A program made the position numbers and the translations under genes. Below are positions 7,630 to 15,521 of a DNA stretch of 17,344 nucleotides, piece after piece; the first letter of the stretch is position 1; each line of letters begins with the position of its first letter. The notes below the pieces were generated by a model that searched no databases, was not told the origin of the DNA, and saw only the letters and a list, made by a program, of their open reading frames with translations. This DNA is from Ignavibacteriaceae bacterium (GTDB lineage: Bacteria > Bacteroidota > Ignavibacteria > Ignavibacteriales > Ignavibacteriaceae). The DNA is taken from the NCBI GenBank assembly GCA_031292465.1, contig JARLHB010000252.1:1-17344 (forward strand), written 5' to 3'.

Positions 7630-7982
7630 TAATTTTCATCCTCCTCTTCAGGCGCCTGGCCGATACTTTGCTCTATAAAGTTCAGAGCATTGTGAACATC
7701 TTCCTTATGAACAAGCAGTTTTACTACTGAAAAATCTCCCGGAGCCGGAAAGTTCCGGTCTTTCTGGGAAAGTATAGTTGCGGGTATTTCAGCGCCTTCA
7801 AGATTATCTTTCAGCATTTCAACTTCATATTCCTTATTCGAGGTGAAAATGACAACCCAGTTCCCTTCAGTCCAATCTTCGGACTTTAGAAAGAACTTCT
7901 CGCTGACCAGCGTTTCTCCGCAGTCACGGCAGATTGTAACTCCGTCGACATATTCATAACCACAATTTGGGCATACCGGCAT
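7629..7982 (-). CDS. Zinc-ribbon protein with DUF2007-like domain
   Basis: This is a 117-aa soluble protein. Two CxxC knuckles at C4/C7 and C18/C21 make a short N-terminal zinc ribbon. Residues about 40-106 match the DUF2007 pattern ('putative prokaryotic signal transducing protein'): a WVVIFTSNKEYEVEMLKDNL start, a central short strand (ATIL) and a KLLVHKEDVHNALNFI end. No biochemical function is established for the family that I know of. A strong AGGAGG about 4 nt before the ATG supports the start and overlaps the stop of the protease gene. The stop overlaps the cdsA start by one base, so its level is likely tied to CdsA. The acidic tail (PEEEDEN) is unremarkable. Confidence 0.75.
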   Translation of the reverse strand: MPVCPNCGYEYVDGVTICRDCGETLVSEKFFLKSEDWTEGNWVVIFTSNKEYEVEMLKDNLEGAEIPATILSQKDRNFPAPGDFSVVKLLVHKEDVHNALNFIEQSIGQAPEEEDEN

Positions 7983-7990
7983 AATCCCTC

Positions 7991-8947
7991 CTATGTTTTT
8001 ATTTTATGGGAATAATATCTCTTAATTAATAAAATAGTTCCTGTAAATAAAACCGACAGACCAATAAATATCATCAATGATGACGACAAATCAAAACTTT
8101 TATTTACGGCAGTATTTATAATATCATCATCACCAAAGATAAAATAAAAAATAACCGCCAGAAAGTTATTAATAAAGTGCAGTGACATAGGGACAAAAAT
8201 AGAATTACTCTTATATGCTGCAAAACCGAAATATAATCCCAACCCTATTAAAGGTATTAAAGCATAGGGATTAAAATGATATATGCCAAAGAATACGGCG
8301 GTAATTATTGCAGCAGTAAATGGTTTTAACCTGTACTCAAAACTTTTTTGTATAAATCCCCGGAACATTACTTCTTCACATACAGCCGGAACGACTGCTG
8401 CTACTAAAACTACAAATATTCCGTCAAAGACAGATTTTGCCGTAAGCAGGTCGCCATAAGTTTTATCAACAAGGTCGTTTAGCCTGTCAAGGAATGATTT
8501 TATTGTATTGATAAATCCTGAATTGGCAGCCCAAACTGTTAGGAAATGATTTTGTATTGAAATGAAGTATTGCATTAACGGAGTTAAAATTGCAAGCCCG
8601 ATAGTAAAAAGGAATATCTCTTCCCAATTTGGCAAATAGAAACGTATTACGTGGCTAACATCTTTATAGAATACTTTTGCAAGAATAAGGGATGGCAAAA
8701 GCATGAAAAGAATCTGTCCGGCAATTGTCATCAGCCTTAAACTATTCACCGGTGCATTCCGGATGTCAAAGCCAAAAATAGCTAATGTCAGTAATCCGCC
8801 GACAACCTGGTATAAAAAGAACCCGCCAAACAAGCCTATGAATGCTGCTGTAATTGGCGATATTTTAGGAAGATTATTATTACCCGGTGTTAGATTCTTG
8901 TTCTCATCAGGTCCTTCCGGGGGAGGTACGTTGTTAATTTCGTTCAT
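7991..8947 (-). CDS. CPBP (CAAX/Abi) family intramembrane metalloprotease
   Basis: This is a multi-spanning membrane protein of 318 aa in the type II CAAX protease / bacteriocin-processing (CPBP) family. All expected active-site motifs are present: EEVMFR (E191, E192, R196), FxxxH (F220-H224) and HxxxN (H257-N261). About eight hydrophobic segments lie between residues 33 and 315. The first 30 residues are Pro/Asn-rich and presumably cytosolic (PPPEGPDENKN). The substrate is unknown. Homologues range from prenyl-protein proteases to bacteriocin-immunity proteins, and the housekeeping neighbours do not suggest a bacteriocin locus. It lies 46 nt after the DUF3108 gene, and the zinc-ribbon gene starts 8 nt after its stop. 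Confidence 0.88.
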   Translation of the reverse strand: MNEINNVPPPEGPDENKNLTPGNNNLPKISPITAAFIGLFGGFFLYQVVGGLLTLAIFGFDIRNAPVNSLRLMTIAGQILFMLLPSLILAKVFYKDVSHVIRFYLPNWEEIFLFTIGLAILTPLMQYFISIQNHFLTVWAANSGFINTIKSFLDRLNDLVDKTYGDLLTAKSVFDGIFVVLVAAVVPAVCEEVMFRGFIQKSFEYRLKPFTAAIITAVFFGIYHFNPYALIPLIGLGLYFGFAAYKSNSIFVPMSLHFINNFLAVIFYFIFGDDDIINTAVNKSFDLSSSLMIFIGLSVLFTGTILLIKRYYSHKIKT

Positions 8948-8993
8948 ATATTTTAAATATTATAAAAGTCTATTCTTCTCAAAATATACCCTG

Positions 8994-9779
8994 CTATTTT
9001 ACTTTTGACGACGGATATCCGTTAAGCCCTTCATAGCTTGTCAGTACTGCATCTATAGAGCCTATGACAATTTTAGTTTTTACCTTTACAGGTATTCTTA
9101 AATTATCGTCTGACAGCCATATATAAATGCTGCCTTCACTCTTAAATAACCCGCCTTTTATAATTATTGGTTCCACAATAATGCAATTAAAAGTACCCGC
9201 AGCAACACTAACACGTTCTTTACCAAGATATTTAACATCAAGAGTATAGACAGAGTCCTTATAAAAATTATAAAGCCTTATTGTTCCACCAACGTTCATC
9301 TTTGAAAAATCCAATGTTCTTGCATAATAAAAAGCAGAAACTATATCATTAACATATTTTGGAATTTTATGTTCGCCTTCGCTGGTTTTAGCTTTGCCGT
9401 TACGCTGATCAAAGAATGCAGAAAAGTCCCTGCTATAACCTCCTTCACGTATATGCTGCTCAAAACGCCATGGAAACAGCCCTCCCTCATCCATATAAGT
9501 TTCGTAATGGTCTCTTACTTTGTAAATCCAATCAAAGCTTGGAACGCTGTTTACATCAAAAGTAATATTATAAGCATCTCTGCCGGAAATTTTTTTCAAT
9601 TTTGGAACAGCCATAGTTGCAACTCCGGCAGTTACAAATCCGTATTTTACATCAAAAGTTAATTTTTCACCGACTTTAAATGCTTTATTGTCTAAGTACC
9701 TGAATTCACTTTTATTTTGACAATTGACAAAAGTAGAACATGTAAATAATAAAAGGATAACCAGAGTTTTATTAAGCAT
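8994..9779 (-). CDS. Secreted DUF3108 domain-containing protein
   Basis: An exported protein of 261 aa. The signal peptide covers about 1-20 (LVILLLFTCSTFVNC, then Q). C20 is not in a good lipobox (FVNC), so a periplasmic or outer-membrane-facing soluble form is more likely than a lipoprotein. The mature part fits DUF3108: FKVGEKLTFDVKYGFVTAG (35-53) opens a strand-rich fold, and conserved segments such as FPWRFEQH and GGLFKSEGSIYIWLSDD follow. No function is established. The ATG lies within the end of the GT9 gene (8-nt overlap), with GGAG about 7 nt upstream, which fixes the start and suggests coupling. A link to envelope polysaccharide is inferred only from this neighbour. Confidence 0.8.
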   Translation of the reverse strand: MLNKTLVILLLFTCSTFVNCQNKSEFRYLDNKAFKVGEKLTFDVKYGFVTAGVATMAVPKLKKISGRDAYNITFDVNSVPSFDWIYKVRDHYETYMDEGGLFPWRFEQHIREGGYSRDFSAFFDQRNGKAKTSEGEHKIPKYVNDIVSAFYYARTLDFSKMNVGGTIRLYNFYKDSVYTLDVKYLGKERVSVAAGTFNCIIVEPIIIKGGLFKSEGSIYIWLSDDNLRIPVKVKTKIVIGSIDAVLTSYEGLNGYPSSKVK

Positions 9780-10827
9780 TCAGTTCTCCATATTTAGAAA
9801 TCGTTTTATATTCTTTTTTTATTTCCGCCATAACATCTTCAGTCTTTATGCTATCCATACAATTCAACATTTCACATTGCTTTCTTGTACAACCAAAGCA
9901 TTCAATTGACGGGGTAAATACAACTCTTCGTTTTGTATACGGCCCCCACCTTTTAGGCGAACAGGCCGGAATTTTAGGATAAAAGCCAATTGTATATTTG
10001 CCAAGAGCTGCAGCTATATGAATCGGCCCCGTTGAATTAGAAATAAAAATATCGCAAGTGTCAATTAATGCAATTAATTCAGCTAAATCAAATTTACCCG
10101 CAAAATTTTTTATCTTCTCAGAAACCCTTAATTCCTCACATAAACTTATTTCCGATTTGCTCCCGGTAAGCAGTATTGAAACGTCAAGTTCATCTAATAT
10201 GGACTTAATTAGCTGTTTAAATTTATTCACCGGCCAGTCTACAGCGCTGCCGCCGCTGCCGGGATGAATTATTATAACCGGCTTATTAGAGGGAATTTTA
10301 TTTTCCTCAAATGTTTTTCTGATAACAGCTTTACCTGCTTCACCGGGATAAAAATTGAATTTTACATTTTCGTAATTTATGCTTTCATTAATTCCAAACG
10401 GAGCCAGCAAATCCACGTTAAATTCCAATTCGTGTTTCTCGCCGTATTTCCTGTGTTCATAAATTTTCCGGTTAAAAAAGAAGGAATACCACCTGTAACC
10501 TGTTCCTATCCTGTTTTTAATGCGGCACAAAAATATTAATAGTGTAATTATAAATGACGGGGATACAACAATAACCGAATCGTATTTGTTCTTTGAAACT
10601 AAATGGATATTATCATTTAATAATACTTTCCCGTTATTTTCTTTAAGAACAATTACCTCATCAATAAAGGGGTTATTTAGTGCAAGGGGCAGTGTATATT
10701 CTCTTAAAAGGAAAGTTATTCTGCATTCCGGGTAATGTTTTTTTATAATACCGGCAAGAGGAAGTGAGAGGACAACGTCTCCAATCCTGTCTGTACGTAC
10801 AATTAAAAGATTTTTAGGAGTAATCAT
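9772..10827 (-). CDS. Glycosyltransferase family 9 (heptosyltransferase-like)
   Basis: A cytosolic, membrane-associated GT-B enzyme of the ADP-heptose:LPS heptosyltransferase type, 351 aa. The N-terminal motif NLLIVRTDRIGDVVLSLPL (6-24) includes D13, which corresponds to the catalytic Asp of heptosyltransferase I. The nucleotide-sugar site shows HPGSGG (188-193) and SNSTGPIHIAAALG (263-276). A Cys-rich tail (C310, C313, C318, C323) followed by MDSI is a common GT9 feature. It probably adds a heptose or related sugar to LPS core or another surface glycan. The exact sugar is not readable, so I give no waa symbol. The start overlaps the stop of the DNA glycosylase gene by 4 nt (ATGA), and the DUF3108 start overlaps its own end. 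Confidence 0.9.
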   Translation of the reverse strand: MITPKNLLIVRTDRIGDVVLSLPLAGIIKKHYPECRITFLLREYTLPLALNNPFIDEVIVLKENNGKVLLNDNIHLVSKNKYDSVIVVSPSFIITLLIFLCRIKNRIGTGYRWYSFFFNRKIYEHRKYGEKHELEFNVDLLAPFGINESINYENVKFNFYPGEAGKAVIRKTFEENKIPSNKPVIIIHPGSGGSAVDWPVNKFKQLIKSILDELDVSILLTGSKSEISLCEELRVSEKIKNFAGKFDLAELIALIDTCDIFISNSTGPIHIAAALGKYTIGFYPKIPACSPKRWGPYTKRRVVFTPSIECFGCTRKQCEMLNCMDSIKTEDVMAEIKKEYKTISKYGELNA

Positions 10828-11438
10828 TTTCTTGAAATGTATGGATTATCTTTTATATAAAACCGCCACGGCAAATCAACTGATTTTTTTATGCCTATCC
10901 GTTTGGAAATTACAATTTGCTCTTCATTTATCTCCGGCTGATCAAGCAGGAATATTTTATTCCCCGTAAGATCAATGCCATAATGATCCCTTGTAATAGA
11001 CAAAGCCTTACAAACTTTGCCCGGACCGCTTGTTAAATTATATTTTTCCTTCTCATTTATCAAATTTCTTCCAAACCTGTTATGCGCCATTTTTTTCATA
11101 CCGCCGAGGGGTTCAACAGCCCTTATTAAGACCGCAGTGCCTTCCCCCTCCTTACCGGTTACAACATTACTGCAAAAATGAGCACCGTAAGTAAAATAGA
11201 CATACAGGAAGCCACCTATGCCGAACATTATTTCGTTTCTTTTAGTCTTTCCAATATATGTATGCGCAGCCTCGTCAATGGAACCGTCATACGCTTCAAC
11301 TTCAACAATTTTTCCTGAAAATATAATTTTACCATCGTCCTTAACCAATATCTTACCGAGCAATTCCTTAGCTACGGTTAATAATTCCCTGGTATAAAAT
11401 TGACGTTCAAGCTTTTTATGAGGTAGTTCAGGGTTCAT
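10824..11438 (-). CDS. 3-methyladenine DNA glycosylase, AAG/MPG family
   Basis: This enzyme starts base-excision repair by removing alkylated purines such as 3-methyladenine, and hypoxanthine. At 204 aa it is typical for bacterial AAG proteins. The key stretch GKIVEVEAYDG (42-52) supplies the catalytic Glu E48 and the intercalating-region Tyr Y50, with H59 in DEAAHTY. LYVYFTYGAHFCSNV (78-92) and LTSGPGKVCKALSI are the other family blocks. There is no Shine-Dalgarno site before the ATG, and 54 nt separate it from the TPR gene. Being tied by an ATGA overlap to a sugar transferase is odd, but it probably reflects operon packing and not a shared task. Confidence 0.93.
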   Translation of the reverse strand: MNPELPHKKLERQFYTRELLTVAKELLGKILVKDDGKIIFSGKIVEVEAYDGSIDEAAHTYIGKTKRNEIMFGIGGFLYVYFTYGAHFCSNVVTGKEGEGTAVLIRAVEPLGGMKKMAHNRFGRNLINEKEKYNLTSGPGKVCKALSITRDHYGIDLTGNKIFLLDQPEINEEQIVISKRIGIKKSVDLPWRFYIKDNPYISRK

Positions 11439-11492
11439 GCTAAATACAAACAGATAAGTTTTATGAGGGTAAAATTTCCAACTGGCTTTAAT

Positions 11493-12209
11493 CTAAAATT
11501 CAAGTTCTGATTTCAGCCCGTTAATCTTCTGATTATAATATTCCTCTTTTTGCGGATCCTTCCTGAGCAATTTTTTGTATACTTCAATAGCCTCTATAAG
11601 TTCACCCTGGGCAATATATATTTTAGCTAATGTTTCCGAAACTATCATGCTGCTGCCGGATTCATTCTCAGCTTGCACACCGGATGAGATTTCACTATCC
11701 CTCAATTCGGGCATCCTGGCTGTAGAAATTTCCTTTGCAATTTGCTCCAGGCTGTCATCAAAAGATTTTGAAGGCTCTTTTCCCTTACTTTTTAATTCTT
11801 CTTCATCATAAAAGCCGGAGTTACCGGGTTTACTTGAAATTTCATCATGAGGAAGGAAAACATTTCTGGAACTGCCCGAAAATAATGAACGCTGCTTTTT
11901 TACATTCTCTAATTCTTTCAAGTAATATTCATACGTCTTTTTGGAATGTATTAAGTCGCTTCCTTTTTTAATATACTTAAATGCGTTGGAGTAGTTTCCG
12001 AGAAGGATATAAGCTTTGCCTAAAATCAGATATGCAGCGGCATATTGCGGATATATCTTAGTCCCCTCTTCAAGGATATAAATTGCCTGGTCTATATTAT
12101 TATTTTCAATCTCTGTGTTTGCCATCCTTACAAACAACGGAGATTTATCATTATACTCGTAAATCAGATTGACTTTATCGTTAAATATTTCTGCTGCTGA
12201 TTTAGCCAA
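11493..12209 (-). CDS. Cytoplasmic tetratricopeptide-repeat protein (TTG start)
   Basis: A 238-aa protein without a signal peptide. TPR-like units lie at about 24-57 (ending EEGTKIYPQ), 58-91 (AYLILGKAYILLGNYSNAFK) and 190-223 (LAKIYIAQGELIEAIEVYKK). A charged, Ser/Glu-rich, probably disordered linker at about 105-188 separates the second and third. TPRs bind partner proteins, and the partner here is unknown. The start codon is TTG at 12209-12207: a TAA lies two codons upstream in frame, no ATG occurs before residue 29, and AGGGA sits about 9 nt before the TTG. That AGGGA overlaps the stop of the GT2 gene, so the two are likely co-transcribed. Confidence 0.78.
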   Translation of the reverse strand: MAKSAAEIFNDKVNLIYEYNDKSPLFVRMANTEIENNNIDQAIYILEEGTKIYPQYAAAYLILGKAYILLGNYSNAFKYIKKGSDLIHSKKTYEYYLKELENVKKQRSLFSGSSRNVFLPHDEISSKPGNSGFYDEEELKSKGKEPSKSFDDSLEQIAKEISTARMPELRDSEISSGVQAENESGSSMIVSETLAKIYIAQGELIEAIEVYKKLLRKDPQKEEYYNQKINGLKSELEF

Positions 12210-12219
12210 AAATTATTCC

Positions 12220-13671
12220 CTATACCTTTGAATAAGCATTTTTTATTGAAGCAATCGAAACAAATGAAAAACCAATAAAGAATAGCAATTGAAACGGTAA
12301 TGCAGCAATTTCAAGAAAATAAATTGATGAGACAATACCAACTAAACAATATATTGCCATTATCAATTCTACATAAACAGAAAATCCAAGTTTTTTGTTT
12401 GTATACTTTTTGCCTGCAATCGAATCATCATTATCAACTACTTTAAACTTGGGAGTTCTTACAAATTCGCTCTTCCTGTTCATTAATCCCTCAAAAACAG
12501 CACGCGAGTTATTTACTGCAAACCCCATACTGCCGGCCATAAACAGCGGAAAGAGTACTATCTTTTTACGCCAGTCGGAATGAACATCTTTTTGAGCAAA
12601 AAGGTATAAGAGAAATGTTCCCACAAAAGCTAAAATAAATATCGACAGGACTGCAAAATAAAGTTGATGCGGGCCGCTGTTTTTTATAAAAGTTAACGGT
12701 ACGCTTAAAATTGCAGCAAGCAAAGTAAATGGGAATACAAAATTACTTGTAAGATGAAAAGTAGCCTGCCATTTAATGCGCAACGGAATTTTCGCTTTCC
12801 AAACTAAAGGAAGTATCTTCTTAGCAGTTTCAATAGCGCCTTTTGTCCATCTGAATTGCTGTGATTTTAAAGCGCTTATTTCAGAAGGAAGTTCTGCAGG
12901 AGATGTAAAATCTTTAATGTAAATAAACTTCCATCCATTAATCTGAGCTCTGTAGCTTAAATCAAGGTCTTCGGTTAATGTAGTACCATCCCAGTTACCG
13001 GCATCTATAATGCAGCTTTTTCTCCATACCCCGCCTGTACCGTTAAATTGCATAAAGAAGCCTGCTTTATTTCTTACGGTTTGTTCAATAACAAAGTGGC
13101 CGTCAAGAGCCAGTGCCTGTGCTTTTGTAAGGATTGAATAATCTACGTTTAAATGTTCCCAGCGTGTTTGAACCATTCCGACTTTTTCATCGGTAAAGAA
13201 AGCAAGGGTTTTTCTTAAAAATTGTTTCTGTGGAATAAAATCAGCATCGAATATTGCAATAAATTCACCTTTCGCAGTTTTCATTGCTTCTTTAAGAGCT
13301 CCGGCTTTGTATCCTTCTCTATTGCCTCTCCTTATATGCTGTATATCGAATCCTTCTTTTTTCTTTTGTTCCACAATTTTGTCCGTAATCTGCACAGTCT
13401 CATCTGTAGAATCATCAAGCACCTGAATTTCCATATTCTCTTTTGGATAGTCAATCTCGCAAACTGCATTGATAATTCGTTCAACTACATATAACTCATT
13501 GTATAACGGAAGCTGAATAGTAACCTTATAGTTAGGTGTAACGCCATCTTTAGGAACGTATTTTACGTCTTTATACTTGTTATAATAAAAAATCATTATA
13601 AAGCCATGCAAGCCGAATATAAAAAGTATAGAAAGTGAAAAAAAGTAAGCAATAAGAACTACGTTATCCAT
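12220..13671 (-). CDS. Membrane glycosyltransferase family 2, cellulose-synthase-like
   Basis: A processive-type GT2 in the inner membrane, 483 aa. One N-terminal helix (about 4-29) precedes a cytosolic GT-A domain. The metal- and UDP-sugar-binding motifs are DDS (86-88) and DAD (142-144). The catalytic TED lies at 233-235 and the acceptor-site QQFRW at 271-275. Hydrophobic segments follow at about 309-330, 336-358, 370-386, 431-452 and 456-475. A FVRTPKF stretch (403-409) sits where BcsA-like enzymes carry the FxVTxK gating motif. It probably makes or starts a beta-linked polysaccharide or glycolipid. The product cannot be assigned, as homologues include glucomannan-, cellulose- and glucosyl-lipid-type enzymes. 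AAAGG lies about 12 nt before the ATG. It is 32 nt downstream of lptE. Confidence 0.9.
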   Translation of the reverse strand: MDNVVLIAYFFSLSILFIFGLHGFIMIFYYNKYKDVKYVPKDGVTPNYKVTIQLPLYNELYVVERIINAVCEIDYPKENMEIQVLDDSTDETVQITDKIVEQKKKEGFDIQHIRRGNREGYKAGALKEAMKTAKGEFIAIFDADFIPQKQFLRKTLAFFTDEKVGMVQTRWEHLNVDYSILTKAQALALDGHFVIEQTVRNKAGFFMQFNGTGGVWRKSCIIDAGNWDGTTLTEDLDLSYRAQINGWKFIYIKDFTSPAELPSEISALKSQQFRWTKGAIETAKKILPLVWKAKIPLRIKWQATFHLTSNFVFPFTLLAAILSVPLTFIKNSGPHQLYFAVLSIFILAFVGTFLLYLFAQKDVHSDWRKKIVLFPLFMAGSMGFAVNNSRAVFEGLMNRKSEFVRTPKFKVVDNDDSIAGKKYTNKKLGFSVYVELIMAIYCLVGIVSSIYFLEIAALPFQLLFFIGFSFVSIASIKNAYSKV

Positions 13672-13703
13672 TTTATTTATTAACCTTTAGATTAAATTTT
13701 TAT

Positions 13704-14309
13704 TTACCAGCCTGAAACAGTGTCAAGCAGAATATCATTTGTAATATTATCAATAGCAGAATCTATTGCGACCTTGCGCTCACTTATACTGCCTGAAGAA
13801 GCATAATCACCATAACCTGAAAAACTTTTTTCATAAACAGTTTTTCTCTTAACCATATCTTTATATGTAACCTGCACAGTAATGGTAATCCTTCTTTTCG
13901 TAACGTTTTCTCCTGCCGATACTACAGAAGGCGCATCATTCAAAGAAGAAATAATACAACTTAAAGTTGCATCAGAATTAGATTTATTTGCAATCTGCAG
14001 TGTATTATCATCAACAAATTTTTGAGTCAGTTTATTCGAAAACGACTCACCTAATCCCGGTTCACCAGAACCGCTGCGATCTAAAGTTGGGGGAATTGCT
14101 ATGCTCTTTATATGCTTTGGAACTGAGGCGCCGGAAAAAGAATATACACAACACCCGGTAAAATTAATCAGAGCATAAATTATAAACAAGGAAATAATAA
14201 ATTGTTGTGAGTAAAGGACAGAACATCCTTTTTTTAGCTTAAATTCGGCACTTCCCGCTTCCTGTACTTTAGGCAATACGGCGGACAATCCGGCAGATTT
14301 ACAACTCAT
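13704..14309 (-). CDS. lptE: LptE-type LPS-assembly lipoprotein
   Basis: LptE plugs the LptD barrel and helps move LPS to the outer leaflet. The body matches the Bacteroidota form: a lipobox NFTGC (C53 would be lipidated), then YSFSGASVPKHIKSIAIP, GESFSNKLTQKFVDD, a short LSCIISS strand and a conserved polar tail. The hydrophobic export segment is at about 37-52. The only ATG gives an unusually long n-region of about 36 residues. In-frame TTGs at residues 8 and 12 are alternatives, but neither shortens it much. The ATG overlaps the end of the sigma-54 activator gene by 11 nt. The neighbourhood (miaB, sigma-54 activator, then lptE) is the one I know from Bacteroidota and supports the call. Confidence 0.83.
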   Translation of the reverse strand: MSCKSAGLSAVLPKVQEAGSAEFKLKKGCSVLYSQQFIISLFIIYALINFTGCCVYSFSGASVPKHIKSIAIPPTLDRSGSGEPGLGESFSNKLTQKFVDDNTLQIANKSNSDATLSCIISSLNDAPSVVSAGENVTKRRITITVQVTYKDMVKRKTVYEKSFSGYGDYASSGSISERKVAIDSAIDNITNDILLDTVSGW

Positions 14310-15405
14310 ACTCTTTTATCTTTCGATATAAAGTTCTTTCGCTTATCTTCAGCATTTTTGCTGCATTTCTTTTATTACCTTTGGTCTGGTCAAGCGCGTT
14401 TTTTATTGCTTCTTTTTCTAATTGCTCAAGAGGCAGCACTTCTTCATTATCATTATTATTTTTCGGATCATCAACTACTACACGCTGCTGATAGATCATA
14501 TCCTTCAGTTCCATTATATCTTTTTTGATTTCAAACAGCGCCCGGTACATCAATTCCCGGTCTAATTCCTCCGGCGACCTATTTAAATGTATTGGAAGAT
14601 TTCTTGACGCACTATTTCCGTTAGGATTTGTTATTAGAGGAATAAAAGCCTGGACATCCAGAATCCCGTTTTTATTTAATGCAACGGCTGATTCCACTGC
14701 GTTTTTTAATTCTCTTACATTTCCGGGCCAGTCATAATTCTTCAAATATTCAATTGCATCCTGCGTTAACAACGGTATTTCAATTTTACCTGAAGCACAA
14801 AAGTTTGCAATAAAATAGTGTGCTAATTCATCTATATCCGATTTCCTTTTCCTTAACGGCGGAATACTTAATGTAACCGCTTTTAACCTGAAATAAAGGT
14901 CTTCACGGAATCTTTTAGCTTCAACTTCCTGCTGTAAATCTTTGTTGGTTGCCGCAATTATACGGACGTCAACTTTGGTAGTTGTTTCCGCACCTATCTT
15001 AAGAAATTCATTTGTTTCTATTGCGCGCAACAGCCTAACCTGAGTAGTTAACGGCATATCGCCGATTTCATCTAAAAACAGAGTGCCTTCATCGGCAATT
15101 TCAAAATAACCTTTCCTGTTATCAAAGGCTCCGGTAAAAGAACCTTTCTTATGCCCGAATAGTTCACTTTCCAGCAAACCTTCCGGTATTGCTCCGCAAT
15201 TAATACTGAGAAATTGCTTCGCAGACCTGGAACTGTATTCATGGATTGCTTTAGCAAATACTTCTTTGCCTGTACCGCTTTCACCATATATTAGCACCGA
15301 AATATCGGAAGAAGCGACCTGCATTATTATCCCGACAAGTTCCCTGATTTCTTTTGACTTGCCTATAATGCCGTATTTATTTTTAAACTCTTCTACTGTC
15401 ATCAT
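14299..15405 (-). CDS. Sigma-54-dependent transcriptional activator without receiver domain
   Basis: A bacterial enhancer-binding protein that uses ATP hydrolysis to open sigma-54 RNA-polymerase complexes, 368 aa. The AAA+ domain starts almost at the N-terminus: Walker A GESGTGKE (41-48), the sigma-54 contact loop GSFTGA (88-93, a common variant of GAFTGA), Walker B LFLDEIGD (109-116), sensor I IIAATNKDL (149-157), arginine-finger region RFREDLYFRL (165-174) and WPGNVREL (226-233). A Fis-type helix-turn-helix ends the protein (about 328-366, NKRNAAKMLKISERTLYRKI). There is no receiver, GAF or PAS domain, so control must be by expression level or a partner. Its target promoters are not visible here. 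Two tandem ATGs begin the gene, and a 116-nt gap precedes it. Confidence 0.94.
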   Translation of the reverse strand: MMTVEEFKNKYGIIGKSKEIRELVGIIMQVASSDISVLIYGESGTGKEVFAKAIHEYSSRSAKQFLSINCGAIPEGLLESELFGHKKGSFTGAFDNRKGYFEIADEGTLFLDEIGDMPLTTQVRLLRAIETNEFLKIGAETTTKVDVRIIAATNKDLQQEVEAKRFREDLYFRLKAVTLSIPPLRKRKSDIDELAHYFIANFCASGKIEIPLLTQDAIEYLKNYDWPGNVRELKNAVESAVALNKNGILDVQAFIPLITNPNGNSASRNLPIHLNRSPEELDRELMYRALFEIKKDIMELKDMIYQQRVVVDDPKNNNDNEEVLPLEQLEKEAIKNALDQTKGNKRNAAKMLKISERTLYRKIKEYEL

Positions 15406-15420
15406 TTTAGATTAGGCTAC

Positions 15421-15448
15421 CAAAATAGGAATTCTGTAACTTCTCAAA
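15421..15448 (-). promoter_or_regulatory. Possible promoter for the sigma-54 activator-lptE genes
   Basis: In the 116-nt gap before 15405, the minus strand reads TTTG (15448-15445), a 17-nt spacer, then TATTTTG (15427-15421). This is close to the Bacteroidota housekeeping pattern TTTG...TAnnTTTG, although the spacer is shorter than the usual 19-21 nt. The leader would be only about 10 nt. AT-rich DNA produces such matches by chance, so this is tentative. Confidence 0.25.
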
Positions 15449-15521
15449 TTAAAATTATTTATCATTTGTAAATATACCACATTAACCCGCATAATTAAAG
15501 ACAAATAGCATCAGCCAGAAT

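Noticed and set aside
7991..8947. CPBP protease as part of a bacteriocin or abortive-infection locus
   Set aside because: Neighbours are housekeeping lipid and ribosome-modification genes. There is no small precursor peptide or ABC transporter nearby.
8703..9008. 101-codon plus-strand open frame opposite the CPBP protease start
   Set aside because: Antisense shadow of a clear gene, with no recognisable motif or ribosome-binding site.
9369..9662. 97-codon plus-strand open frame opposite the DUF3108 gene
   Set aside because: Antisense shadow with no family features.
15072..15287. 71-codon minus-strand frame inside the sigma-54 activator gene
   Set aside because: It overlaps the AAA+ core (Walker A to Walker B region) in another frame. 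The activator frame is unambiguous.
15406..15521. A sigma-54 -24/-12 promoter (GG-N10-GC) upstream of the activator or in other gaps
   Set aside because: I scanned the gaps at 3829-4166, 11439-11492 and 15406-15521 by eye and found no GG-N10-GC with the right flanks.
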